A stretch of 64,000 nucleotides of DNA from Zoroaster sp. YZ-2022 (Eukaryota; Echinodermata; Asteroidea; Forcipulatida; Zoroasteridae): positions 5,565,148 to 5,629,147 of the forward strand of contig CM055837.1 in the NCBI GenBank assembly GCA_029582265.1, given 5' to 3'. Each line of letters begins with the position of its first letter. Within the stretch, counting starts at the first letter, position 1. The position numbers and the translations under genes were made by a program. This document shows positions 44,628-63,648 of the stretch, in pieces. The notes below the pieces were generated by a model. The model was given only the letters and a program-made list of their open reading frames with translations, ran no database searches and was not told where the DNA came from.

Positions 44628-47600
44628 ATGAACTACACACAAAAAACCCACCCTCCAATTGTTCTAGCTAGAAAGAAAAATGGTTCCTTGCGTATGTGTG
44701 TAGACTACCGTCGATTGAACACACAAACGAAGCGAGACGCCTTCCCACTGCCTCGAATCTTAGAATCTTTCGATGCTCCACTTGGCGCCAAGTTCTTTAG
44801 CACCCTTGATCTTGCAAGTGGTTATCACCAGGTGAGGATGCATGAAGACGATCGTGAAAAGACAGCTTTTATAACTCCATTTAGGGTTGTATGAATACAA
44901 CCGCATGCCCTTTGGTCTCTGTGGAGCACCTGCGACCTTTCAAAGACTCATGCAGCGATGTTTCGGCGATTTGACATTCCAGATGTTGTTAGTGTACTTA
45001 GATGATATTCTCATCTATTCTCCATCCTTCGAACAACATTTGGAGCACTTGGACCTCGTCTTTACAAGACTCAAGGCCCATGGCTTGAAGTTGAAACCCT
45101 CGAAATGCCATCTATTCAAGCGTCAAGTTTCGTATTTGGGTCATGTTCTTTCGGCAGATGGTATAGCAACCGACGACAACAAGACGAATGCAGTAGCTGA
45201 ATGGCCCACTCCACGGACATTGAAGCAGTTAAGAACATTCCTCGGGTTCGCGGGCTATTACAGACGGTATGTGCCTTCATTCTCAAAGATCACTCGTGAG
45301 TTGTATTCCTTGATTGGGGAGTGCCAGAAAAAGTCACCGAGTTACTTCCGCAAGCGATGGACCGAGAAGTGCCAGGAAGCGTTTGAACAACTTAAAAGTC
45401 AATTTACATCTGTGCCCATTCTAGCCTATGCTGACTTCATTCAGCCGTTCATTGTTGAAATCGACGCCAGCTTAGATGGATTGGGTGCTGTCCTTTCTCA
45501 ACAACAAGACGGAAAACGTAAAGTGATAGCTTATGCAAGCCGTACTCTTCGTCCCAACGAGCGACACATGCAAAGATATAGTTCGATGAAGTTGGAACTC
45601 CTGGGACTCACTTGGGCTGTAACTGAAAAGTTCAAGGACTATTTGTACGGAAGCTCTTTTGAAGTATGGACTGATAACAACGCACTCAGTCACCTGCAGA
45701 CAGCACGTCTGGACGCTACTGAACAGAGATGGGTGGCAAGACTTAATACCTATGATTTCCAAATTAGGTATAGAACAGGTCGTGAGAACGCCAATGCAGA
45801 TGCTCTTTCTCGAAGAATCCCACGAGAAGTCGAAGGTGAAGCAACCGATGAAACTCAAGGTCTCATTCATATAAACGTGTCTCCTTCCTCTGTTCCAGTG
45901 GACCTCCAAGTCGCTGGCACGATAGAACACTTAGAGTTGGCTGCAGCCAGGAACTGTCATGCAGTAGTTTCACAAATTTCATCATTTCCCTCGTACTCCA
46001 AAGAGGAACTTCAGCAAATACAGCAGAAAGACCCTACTATACAAAGGTTCTCCTTCTACTTCCGTAATGGGAAGAGACCTTCTCCTTCAGAAAGAAAGCT
46101 TGAACCTCATTTGGTATTGGTCCTTCTCAGGCAATGTGAGAAAATTGTTGAGATTGATGGGGTTTTGTACAGGGCAATAATTCATAACGGCATTGACATT
46201 AAGCAACTCTTACTACCAAGTTGTTTGAAACCAACTGTTCTTTCTTCACTTCACAACCAGAGTGGCCATCAAGGAGTAGAGAGAACATTTTCTTTGATTC
46301 AACAAAGATGTTACTGGCTGGTATGTTTCGAGACATTAAGGATTGGGTTCAGCGTTGTGAGAGGTGTAGTGTGGCTAAGCTTCCATCTCCTAAACCAAGA
46401 AATCCAATAGGTCAATTGATTGCATCGCGTCCTCTTGAAGTGGTTGCCATTGATTTCACTGTCTTGGAACCAACATCGGATCGTATTGAGAATGTTCTTG
46501 TAATCACTGATATTTTCTCCAAGTACACTTTGGCCGTTCCGACGAAAGACCAGACCGCTGTAACAACTGCTAGAGTTCTGGTAAATGAATGGTTCGTTAA
46601 GTTTGGGGTTCCAGAGCGGATTCATTCCGATCAAGGGAGACAGTTTGAATCTGATTTAATCCAACAACTCTGCTCTTTGTATGGTGTTCGAAAGTCTAGG
46701 ACTACTGCTTACCATCCGCAAGGTAACGCGCAATGTGAACGGTTTAATCGGACGATGCACGACCTACTTAGAACTCTGACCGAAAAGCAGAAAAGACATT
46801 GGAACAAGTATTTGGGTGAACTAGTCTACTGTTACAATGCTACTATCCATCCAGCTACCAGCCTTACACCGTTTTATCTGATGTTTGGACGAGAAGCTCT
46901 CCTTCCAGTTGATCTCCTTCTCGGCAAACAACAGAAGGGCAGTGACGACTGGGTGTCTTTACATCGACAACGGTTGCAACAATCTTATGAGATTGCTCGA
47001 AGGAAGTTAAAAGCAACTGCGAAATCTCGTGAAGCCATTTGTAATCGTAAAGCAAAACCATATATCTTTGCTATTGGAGATTTTGTATGCCTCAAACAGC
47101 ATCAATTCAAGGGCCGTCATAAGATCCAAGATGCCTACTCTCCACAGCGCTACAGAATCGTCGATCAACCCTATCATGACAATTTTGTCTATACGATCCA
47201 ATCGTTAGATGATTCTGATCAGAAAAAAAAAAATGTACACTCCACTGAGTTGAAGCTAGCAAGGGTTACCGAAAACAGTTCCGATACCCAAAAGGACTCT
47301 CTACACGGAAAGCAAAGTACCGTCGAAGATCCGTACAGCTCTAATTCCGAGTCGGAAATGGAAATCATGGTTCTTCCACCTAAGAGTTCTCCTTCAATTT
47401 TACCTGAGAGTTCTCCTTCAACCAATGACACCATAACCGTAGTACCACCGCAAGCTGCTATCGCTGAACCTCAGTCTGAGGTCAAAACGAAGGTTACAGT
47501 ACCCTTGCGTCGTACAACTAGATCTACAGCTGGTAAACATAGCAATCTCTTTCATGAGCCTCGTTCAGTTGCCTTACATGAACAAATTTCACATGATGTT

Positions 47601-47837
47601 AGTTCATGTTCTGTGGTTACTAATAAGGACTCAATTAAGATTGAATTGGGATTTCTCTTGTTTTATATGATTGGTATGATATCTTTATATCATATATTTT
47701 GTGGATTCATGAATGGATCACTTCCAAGTACAGGAATTGGTGTCATTTTAATATTTCTGCTCATTATTCTTTTCCCGAATAGATGCAGGAATATGACTGA
47801 TTTACTTAGGCTTTTAAGGCTCTACGTGGATTCCTAA
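44628..47837 (+). mobile_element. Decayed Ty3/Gypsy-type retrotransposon pol (RT-RNase H-integrase)
   Basis: Frame 1 (44628-44886) holds the start of reverse transcriptase (CVDYRRLN, DLASGYHQ). A one-base frameshift leads into 44887-46320, with the catalytic YLDD box, RNase H (DASLDGLGAVLSQ, YASRTLRPNE, WTDNNALSHL) and the start of the integrase zinc finger (SGHQGVERT). A second frameshift near 46315 leads into 46316-47837, with CERC of the zinc finger, the integrase DDE residues (Asp in AIDFT, Asp in IHSDQGRQF, Glu in NAQCERFNRT) and a GPY/F-like region. Gag and protease are absent, so it is 5' truncated. The last 75 residues hold two hydrophobic segments, unusual after integrase. No flanking LTR pair was seen. 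Confidence 0.88.
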
Positions 47838-49407
47838 TTCTACAGGCAGGCAATGTCTTTATCCATAGACTGGACTCAAGAGGGTAAGCTACCGACTGGC
47901 AAGTTTAAATGTATCATTTGCACTTTTTTTTAAATTTTCGAGACGAATTGTCTCCAGATAAAAATATACGAAAATGTGAACCTAAGATGACCATGAGAGT
48001 TTAACTCGTACTTGGGTTTGGCCCTAGTCATGGTAAGCATCAAGGTGGTTTGTTTAGATGAAAATTAGTGCAAATTGACGAGCCAGTATCGGTGAGTAGA
48101 CCTGAGTGGAGTTTGTGTGGTTTAGACATGGAAATTGTAAATATTAAATAATTAATTGTCGAGTGTATTTATTAAGGTACTAGGAGTTTAAGGAAAACGG
48201 TGTAAAGGTTTTTTTTCTTATAACAAAATTCCTTGAAATTTAAAGGAAAAATGGATTTGTGTGTAATTAATTGTTGTTTCAAAATGTAAGCAGGTCTGAA
48301 TAAGGGTTTAAAATGTGGAAATTTGACTCGGTATCCAAAATCTTTTTATCTTTGGGTGTGTAACCAGCTGACTTTGCATTCTGCAGATTCATTGCTTACT
48401 TACCTTTAATGACTTTTACTACCCGGTGTAACTAGCTGACTTTGCATTCTGCAAATTCATTGCTTGCATACTTACCTTTAGTGATTTTTAAAACCCTTTT
48501 GGAATGTATAAAATGCCCAGTGTCCTTCTTTTGGAACTCTTCTATGTTGGAAGTCTTGGAATGGTTGTGAGCATTGTCATCAAACAATTAGGATGCCAAT
48601 GTTCAATCAAGCGTTACAGTGAGCTGCACAGTGCAATGTTAAGGAACCATTCCTGCACTTGCCGCTGTAGAGGAAGGGTCTACAGTAGAGAGCTGTTCTT
48701 CTTAGTTATTTTCGTTTCTTAAGTTCAGCCATCATTAGTTTTCCTTCCGTTAAATGACAATTGTATGGTACAACTTCATTTTCATCCATCAGGCAGTAAC
48801 CTTTCGGGTGCAGAAGAGTGTCTGGGTGAGTTCCGTAGGTGGGAATTATCTTTACTGTGAAGTGTAATTTCCACATGTGATTTTGTATTTCATTTCCAAG
48901 TTTAACTTGAATATTTGCATTATGAGTAATAGTAAATTTTGCATTGACATGGTCTAAATTTACTCAAACGAAGTAAGTCCCAGGTAATCTTTAATTTAAA
49001 AGTTATCCAAATGGGAAGGTATGCATTTAATAATTAATATTTTTGTATTTCTATTTCTTCCAGGCCCCTTTCTGGTAGCCTTGTAGTATTGCTATAGTCT
49101 TGTTTAGCCTTGTAGTATTGCTATAGTCTTGTTTAGCCTTGTAGTATTGCTATAGTCTTGTTTAGCCTTGTAGTATTGCTATAGTCTTGTTTAGCCTTGT
49201 TAATCCTTACACTGAAAGTTTTTGCCATGAAATTCCACTCACATCGTGAAATTTGAGTGTATAGTGGACGTTCACCCCAGTTTAGTAGAAAACTTGTATG
49301 TTGGATATTAATTTGTTATTTTATAAGTCCTAAATTAATAAACAACTTAACGTTAACCAGACCTGTAAAGAAAAAGAGTTTTGTCACCTTTCTTCTGCTT
49401 GGTTACA
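47838..49407. other. Region 3' of the Gypsy remnant
   Basis: No LTR, exon or RNA gene was recognised. It contains a diverged tandem pair of about 62 bp (AGCTGACTTTGCATTCTGCA near 48367 and 48431) and a 29-bp tandem repeat (GCCTTGTAGTATTGCTATAG...) of just over four units at 49077-49205. Confidence 0.6.
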
Positions 49408-49628
49408 GTATGATAAATTTACTTGCATGGACCAAGTGTATAGACCTTTTTCACGTTAGTGCCATCGTTGTCATATTCCCTGTACACATTGAGTGCTGAG
49501 GCTCACTTAACGAAAAGAGACTGTTTTCCTTCCAGCCTCGATTTGGTTATGTGGATTTGTATAGAAGAAGAAAAATAAGATGGTTGCAACGTGATAAAGG
49601 TCTATTCTCATTGGCTAACTGGCTATTC

Positions 49629-49635
49629 TATAAAA
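49629..49635 (+). promoter_or_regulatory. Candidate TATA box of SLC22 gene B
   Basis: TATAAAA lies 131 bp before the ATG, at exactly the same position relative to the start as in copy A. Confidence 0.35.
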
Positions 49636-49765
49636 ATAACGCGTTTTAGTTTCCCCATAGAGATGGTTTCCCAGACTATGATCTGCATGGTAAAGGGTCG
49701 TTCGAGATCAGCTAATTAACATTCTTGTACAATCCAACCACTACCGGATTACAGTGACAATCAAG

Positions 49766-56824
<7,059 letters not shown>

Positions 56825-58923
56825 TATTGAAAATTTCTTAAAACTTAAAGTTTCCTTAATCCGTTTATGATATTACACTGACTGTTTATTTTGATGATTG
56901 CCTCTGAACGTCCCTGTACAATTTCTTAAGAGACTATGACAGATTATGTAAAAATGTGTACATTCAGAAAGTATTTCAGACGATTCTCGTTTTACAAAAT
57001 GTTTCAATTTTTACAGTTTACTGCATTTTGCGTCTGTGTACCTATAATTTTATAATTGTCGATGCTAGATGTAAGGCCTAGAATTTTAACATTTTTACAA
57101 ATAATTTTTCATAAATAAATAATGTGTGAATTATTACAAACAATATAGTGTGCCTTAATAGTTTTTAACAAAATTGCCTTGTCGAATAAATTTAAAAAAA
57201 GTTACCACTTTAAAATGTTAGCCTTTTGTTCACGTTCATCATAAAGTATTGATTGTATATCGCGTGAAGCTTCGGTCTTTTGTAAACCTCATGGTGTGGT
57301 AACTTTAAAATAACTTAAGTAAGGTTAATTGCGGTGACACCATGTGAAATTCTCTATTGAGTAGTAATTAGTTCTGAAAAGAACTGGAGGTTACAACTCG
57401 ACGTTTCGATCAGTATGCTCTGATCGTTCTCAGGAGAATGCCGGACTCTGGGAAATGCTTAACATTAACTTAACATTTCAGTATTGGGTAAAAGCAGCTC
57501 ACACATGTTGCAGCTTAAGCTAGACTCACATTTGTGTACTACATCCGAAGTATATATACAGAGAGGGAGTTCAACTTGGCCGAGTGCTAGTCATGTTTTT
57601 TGGGTAATTTCATCGTCTATTTTCTTCATTTGTTTGTCATTGTCTCCAGTCACCCTCTCTTCTCCTTTGTTCATCCACCATCTGAATATAATCGTTTTTG
57701 GTGTACTGTTTTGCCATTAAAATTATGAGGTTCAGGAATGCGCCCCAAAATGTTGCCTTTTCTGTACCCTTAATAAGTGTTGTGTATTATTTTGATTTAT
57801 TCTGGAAGTAATATTTAAGGGAACTTAATCCAGTCAGGCGCACACGTATGCCATATTATAGTTTGCGAGTGAGTTTGCATCTATAGTCTAGAGTACTGAA
57901 GTGTATATATACAGATATGAACAAAACATAGATTGAGACTTAGAGAATGCTTTGCAAATGTTGTGTTATTATTATTATAACTTTGATGACTCTTTGATGA
58001 CCCGCAGTACGTCTTTCAAAGGTCAGTTTTAGTGAGAACTGTTATCAGAGATTTTAGTGTCCGCATTATAATGTCAACATTATAGCAAGGTAAGCGTGTT
58101 GACTTGCAAGATATGTTATCCGTGCACTTCCCTCTCATTAAAATAGGCCTATAGCTTGTTTATTTACCTCATTCCAAGTACATGTACACCTTTCATTGCT
58201 TGAATTCAACTCAATTTTATAAACCTCTAAGTATTTACAATATTGGTAAATTCACTTTTCATGAATATGGCATGGATACAAATCATTGGAAATTACTGTG
58301 GTTCCTGACGTGTTTGCAAGATAGACACATTGCTTATCTCCACCAAGGAATGAAATGGATACCAACATGTATGGGGCGGGCTACCAATTGTCCCCCATAG
58401 AGCTAAGAAAGATTTCTGCAATGATATTGTTCATTAAGGCTACAGTGATTATAATAAATGCATATGTAAAATGCATTGATAGACCTATATGCTAAATCTG
58501 CTATTACAGAATATATAATTGTTTATATTTTAAAATACTCGTTTTATTTGAAGTTGATGCCAAATAAAAAAATATTTTCAGGTTCACGAATGTGTTCTTC
58601 CCCAGTAAATATAGACACTGTGGTGAAGATCAATACAAGATTATTTGAAGTGATCATGTGAACTGTTTACAATTATTGATAAGAGATTTAGAGATCCGCT
58701 TAACCAAATATCACAACAGGTAGGTCCACCAACAATTTCAGTTTACAACTAAAAACCGTAGGTCCACCAACAATTTCAGTTTACAACTAAAAACCGTACC
58801 ACTGATTTAGCGAAAGGGGTGTGTTCAAAGTTTCTAGTGACAGCATTAAAGACGATCACATGTTTTAGTGTCGTGTAAGGCCTCATATATCTAAGGAACT
58901 TAACTCATCATCCGTCAGCCAAA
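56825..58923. other. Spacer between transporters B and D
   Basis: It contains the 3' flank of B, with one 417-bp unit and an inverted hammerhead-like repeat (57014-57427). The two empty insertion sites of the Helentron-like elements follow (57961-57985 and 58537-58550), then the 5' region of D. A 43-bp tandem duplication (GGTCCACCAACAATTTCAGT at 58722 and 58760) is specific to the right copy. No gene seen. Confidence 0.7.
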
Positions 58924-61900
58924 ATGAAACTTGAAGAGATCATTCCATTGCTTGGCAATTTCAGCCGCTACCAATTTTTTGTGGTGTGCTACATCAATGT
59001 GATTAGCATCTTCGCATGTCTCACTACCCTGTCCAATGTCTTCTACGCAGCTGAGACTGACCACTGGTGTAAAGTTTTTCCTAATGAGAATTGTTCTAGC
59101 TGGATGGAGTTTCAAGAAAACTGCACCGACGTAAAGAAATCCATCTGTCTACCTCCTTCTGATGAAGAAAGCAAGTATCCGTACTCAAATTGTGAGCAGT
59201 GGAACCCACCAAATGGCTACAGATTTGATCCATACGTGCCATACAGTGACATCGATAATTACACTTACACTGGGGTTGCCTGCAAAGATGGATGGGAATA
59301 CGACTCATCGCAGTACAAAACCACGACCATTTCTGATGTAGGTTTAAGTTATTCTACATAGAATAAGCCACATTTGTTTGGTATACGATTACGAAAATAT
59401 ATCCCAGCACATCTCCACAATCCACAATGATCAGAGCAGACTTAAAACGGGGCATGGAATTGGTGTTCTAGTTTAAGATGAACACAGTGACTAAAAATTA
59501 CTGGCTCATTTATGCAGCAGCAACGGTAATATGAGCAGTGGCGCACCCAAGGGGGGGGGGGGCTCGGGGGGCTCGAGCCCCCCCCAAGGGCCCGCTGATG
59601 TTTTATTATTTTTTTTTAAAGAAGGGGCCGGGAAAGAGAGCAAAATCTGAGCCCAAGTCTTGTCTACAGAGGAGTTCGGCAAGGAGTAGGGCAGTGGTAC
59701 AAGGGATGGGGACTCAGGAGACTCAAGCTCCCCTCCAACAGTTTTCCATTTATTCCACTCACTATTATATTTTACGGCGTTGCGTATGCATGTGCATGTA
59801 AGCTTGAAGGGCCACCAGTATATATAACAAGCATTTTTACACATTCTCCCCCCCCCCCCTGCCATGGTGCACCCTGATCAGGGAGCAGCTTTACTTAATT
59901 TTATTTTCATTTTCTGTTGTCCGTTTCTCTTGTTGAGGTCGTTGACTGTCGTTGAGGTTACTCGTAAATGTTTTTAAAATTTAAACACGCCCGCATTATA
60001 ATCAACTCCTTTCCAGTTTGTACACAATGGCCCAGGATCGGGTTTTAATTTACAAAGATTATGCGACACTGTTTTAGCAAACACCGATTGGATAATATTG
60101 GGATTTGGTTTTGCCGCCAAATTCGTGTTTGAGAAAATTTAGCTCCGCCCGGAATGATCACAAACTTTACGTCCGCGCAATGAAAATATTTAAATATAGA
60201 AATCTTGCAGACGAAACAATTAGCTCAAGTTCTTTACATCAAGAGGAGGAAATTATATGGAAGGTAAAACCCTACGAGTCTGAATCATGTCATAATGTCT
60301 TCTTTTTATGACTAGAAACCACCAGGAAACATTTAACATGTGCCGTAGGTTCACTGACGAGCACGATTAGGGACATGGCTACAGCCGCGCCAGCGGTTAT
60401 GGTTTGGGTCCGCCATGTCTCTCCCCCATATTGGATTTCAAAAAAAAAAATTTTTTGAGCCCCCCCCCCCAATAAAATCCTGGGTGCGCCACTGAATATG
60501 ACTTTATCATGTGGGGTATTATTTCCAATCAATGAGTTAATCTAAAACTAGCACTCTGATTCCATGCCCTGTTGGTCATGACTATGTGTCCCTCAAAAAT
60601 GAATTTAGTTCATAACAACCATTTTTGGATTTAATAAAAAGTTAAAGAAAACGAAACCTAACAAAACAAACTAAACATAGGCCTACAGATTGAAGAAATC
60701 CCCCGGCTCAACAGTTAATTATGGCAGTAAAGCCAGTTATCCTCTCAATTATTCACAACTTCCTTTTTTTGATTTTCCTCTTTAAAGTTCGATCTTGTGT
60801 GTGAGAACAATAGTTTGGCCAGTTTTGCTCAGTCCATCTACTTCGTTGGCTTTCTCGTTGGATCCTTCATTTTTGGCACTCTTTCTGACTGGTAAGTTTA
60901 GGGACTGCCACCTGAAACAGCAGCTTATAAACGACTTACAAACAAACGTGCTTAAAACCCCGATACATTTGCATGTAGGCAAACCCATACCTCAAGGTTT
61001 GCCAACTGAAAATTTCGGCTGGACCAACCCTTGTTCTAGTACCTTTGATGCTTCATTTGCCGACTGAGGCTCTAAATGCCGACTGAGAAAAATTATTGAG
61101 GGGTGTCACACTCCGCTCCCTACGGCCCTGCTCGTAGGTATTAAAGATTAAATACAAAATAAGCAATGCCGACAGCAATGTTCCCACAAATTAATACAGA
61201 ATGCCTACATTGTATGCATATTTTAGAACAAACAGTTGAAATTAACAAAGCTAAGCCGATCTGATAACAGCTGTATACTTTATACGCAAAGTAATTTTAT
61301 GTAAAATTGTGACCATTTATGTTTTTTGAGAAAATCAATGTTCAGTTGTACATTTCCTTAAAGCACATAGGTCAACTTATTCAAAAGGGTATTTAGCGGC
61401 TCGGAATTTCAATACTGACTGGGAGACGTGTGCAGTGCACCAGAAACTGAATATTTGTTGGGGTGTTTGTTTGTTTTTGTTTGTTTGTTGTTGTTGTTGT
61501 TGTTTTTGTTTTTTTCTGGGGAGGGGGTTAAAAAGCTTAGATTTTTTGAGAGATTACAATAACATGTGAAATATCACAATAGGAAAGATCACAATAAAAT
61601 GTTGCTGTTCTGGTTGCTAATGCAGCAACGGATGATTTAAGCCTATGCCGTTGCGTGCCATTGATGCTACTTATTAAGCAGCACAACACTACCAGCAATA
61701 ATAGTGATGATGATTGAGATAATGTAGGATTTGAAGCTTTGCATGGTGGAGATAGATATTATTGAGTTCTTTTGGTTACACCATGTAATGATTATTACAT
61801 GGTGTACCCGAAAGAACTCAATAACAAGATTGAGATAATGTTCATGACGTTTGTGGTGAAATATTGTGTTCTTTCAATTCTAGTATTGGGCGCAAGAAGT

Positions 61901-63393
61901 CAGCCATCATTGGATTAATTTGCTGGTCCATTGGTTTCATCGTCACTACGTTTTCAGTGAACATCTATATGTACATATCGTTCCGTTTCATTGCTGCTTT
62001 TGGTAACATTGGTACCTACATCTCCTTGTTTGTAATGGGTAAGAATGATGTACATGTACTTCCTTAATTTCTCTGTCGTAACTCTCATTTTGTGTTCCAC
62101 GTTTTGATTAAATTAACCGGTATTTTTCATTTTAATTTATCTTTTCCTCTAGTTTCCTCTTGTCCCGAAGTCATGGCGTGCGGCTGTCACCATCGTTACT
62201 CAAATTTGTGTATTAGGCCTACACCTTTTTGATTAAAATGTATTTTTCATTTCAATTAATTCCTCTAGTTCTGGAATTTGTTGGAAAGTCATGGCGTGCA
62301 GCAGTCACCATGTTAGCCGGCATGTTCTTTGCAGTGGGTTATTTTATCTTGGCAACGGTAGCTATGTACGTCAGAGAGTGGCGCACTTTGTCTCTGATTG
62401 TTTCAGTACCTATAGTGATTTTGTTTATCCCACTGCCGTAAGTAAACCCATGCCTTTGGCCAATTTCATAGAACGCCTGAGCACACAAATTAGCTGAGCA
62501 CAGAATAAGTTATTCAAATTTCCACGTAATACATATTCTTCTCAGCTAAATTTTGCTAAGCAGAAAAATGTGTAAAACTTGTAGCTTTGCATGGTGAGGA
62601 GGATAAGTAAGACTAATTGTGGTGACACCATGTGAAATTCTCAATTGAGTAGTAATTAGTTCTGAAAAGAACTGAGGACGATCAGAGCAATCTGATCGAA
62701 ACGTCGAGTTGTACCTCCAGTTCTTTTCAGAACTAATTACTACTCGATTGAGAATTTCACATGGTGTCACTGCAATTAGTTTCAGAAAAATTTGCTTAGC
62801 AATATTATCTGCTTATCTGCTCTATGAAATTGGACCCAGCTTATTTGAAAGATGTACCAGTATATTCTGTGTGTATAGCAGGTCACTGCAGGTGCAGACT
62901 GACCCAGAAATTGGGTCAGAGAGGATCAGACTGACCCGGAAACCAGGTCACTCAGTCAGAATTTGACTGACCCGGAAACTGGGTTGGTAGGAATCTGACT
63001 AACCCGGAAACTGGGCCAGTAAGAATCTGTGTAAGAAATACCTAACACGGACTCCGGGTCAGTCTGACTCGACAATGCGTCTTGCACCCGTGGGCCACTT
63101 TTCAGGGTCAATTCAGACCCAGGAGTTATCATACACTGGGTCATATTTTAACACCCCAGTTTTTACAGGGTAAAGAATTGATAGTATGTTATACCTTCCA
63201 TAAACACTCAGTCAGTATACCAATGCTAACAAAGTGAATGTTCTTGTGCAGATTTATACAGGAGTCCATCAGTTGGTTGATTTCTAAGGGTAGGATTGAG
63301 GAAGCTGAAGCCACCATCCGAAGAGTGGCCAAGTTCAACAAGAAGACATTGCCCGATGTCTTATTTACTCAAGAGGACATACAAGAACAAATG
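58924..63393 (+). CDS. SLC22-type transporter, copy D (partial, runs off window)
   Basis: Five exons are visible: 58924-59337, 60788-60891, 61884-62038, 62269-62437 and 63252-63393, all GT-AG and in phase, giving 328 residues. Exons 6-10 must lie beyond 64000. The layout equals gene B: start MKLEEIIPLLGNFSRYQFFV, a Cys-rich loop with NCS/NCT/NYT sequons, FDLVCENNSL, the motif GTLSDCIGRKK (Cys where B has Trp), then the GRIEEAEATIRR loop. The extracellular part of exon 1 and exon 5 are far closer to A and B than exons 2-4 are. Intron 1 is enlarged by a hAT-like insertion. Likely a working paralogue; substrate unknown. Confidence 0.87.
59425..60605. repeat. Palindromic miniature repeat in gene D, split by an insertion
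   Basis: The left half (ATGATCAGAGCAGACTTAAA...GGGGCATGGAATTGG...AATTACTGGCTCATTTATGC) and the right half (CATGTGGGGTATTATTTCCA...GATTCCATGCCCTGTTGGTC) belong to the family at 12053-12290. They are separated by the hAT-like element 59536-60494. Confidence 0.65.
59536..60494. mobile_element. hAT-like element inserted in an older repeat
   Basis: The ends CAGTGGCGCACCCAAGGG and TGGGTGCGCCACTG are inverted repeats. The flanks AATATGAG (59528-59535) and AATATGAC (60495-60502) form an 8-bp target duplication with one substitution. The other copies of the host repeat have AATATGAC, so the left flank mutated. The element is 959 bp, with G/C homopolymers near both ends and no transposase frame. Confidence 0.85.
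61745..61825. repeat. Perfect-type hairpin in intron 2 of gene D
   Basis: ATTGAGTTCTTTTGGTTACA, then CCATGTAAT, is inverted after a 4-base loop (TACATGGTGTACCCGAAAGA, then ACTCAAT), with two mismatches. The upstream AGCTTTGCATGGTG suggests kinship with the repeat at 62585-62790. Confidence 0.7.
62105..62195 (+). pseudogene. Partial tandem copy of exon 4 of gene D
   Basis: The tract TATTTTTCATTTTAATTTAT, CCTCTAGTT and GAAGTCATGGCGTGCGGCTG, then TCACCAT, repeats the acceptor and first third of exon 4, about 115 bp before the real one. The copy is frame-broken and lacks a donor. Confidence 0.75.
62579..62785. repeat. Inverted-repeat version of the hammerhead-like family
   Basis: Arms TTGTGGTGACACCATGTGAA...AGTAATTAGTTCTGAAAAGA and their inverted copy flank a centre with CTGAGGA (62672-62678), stem GATCAGA/TCTGATC with loop GCAA, then GAAACG (62698-62703). 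Confidence 0.75.
62895..63035 (+). repeat. Tandem units of a short imperfect palindrome
   Basis: TGACCCGGAAACTGGGTCAG-like units start near 62900, 62932, 62968 and 63000 (spacing 32, 36, 32). Each can form a hairpin ACCCxG/CxGGGT. Further partial units lie near 63050 and 63110. Confidence 0.75.
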
Positions 63394-63492
63394 GTAAGAC
63401 TGTCCCAACCAAGAGGCTCATTACTAAGAATGAAAATTAGTTTTGCCTAGATAGACTATAATCTGTCAACCAGTTCACTGGGCACCGCCATG

Positions 63493-63648
63493 ACTGCGGT
63501 GGTACCTATATTCTGCGTCAAGTGTTCGAATTCTACGCAGTCCAGTGTTTCTTTGACTAATCCGGAGCACTCTATTTGACGAAACGCTAGCGTACCGCGT
63601 ATTTAAGAATGCGTGTGAAGCTCGTGTGTAGTGTGGTACCACCGCAGT
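63493..63648. mobile_element. Short TIR element after exon 5 of gene D
   Basis: ACTGCGGTGGTACC is inverted at 63635-63648. Body 156 bp, including TACGCAGTCC and a CGTACCGCG patch. No target duplication could be assigned. Confidence 0.55.
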
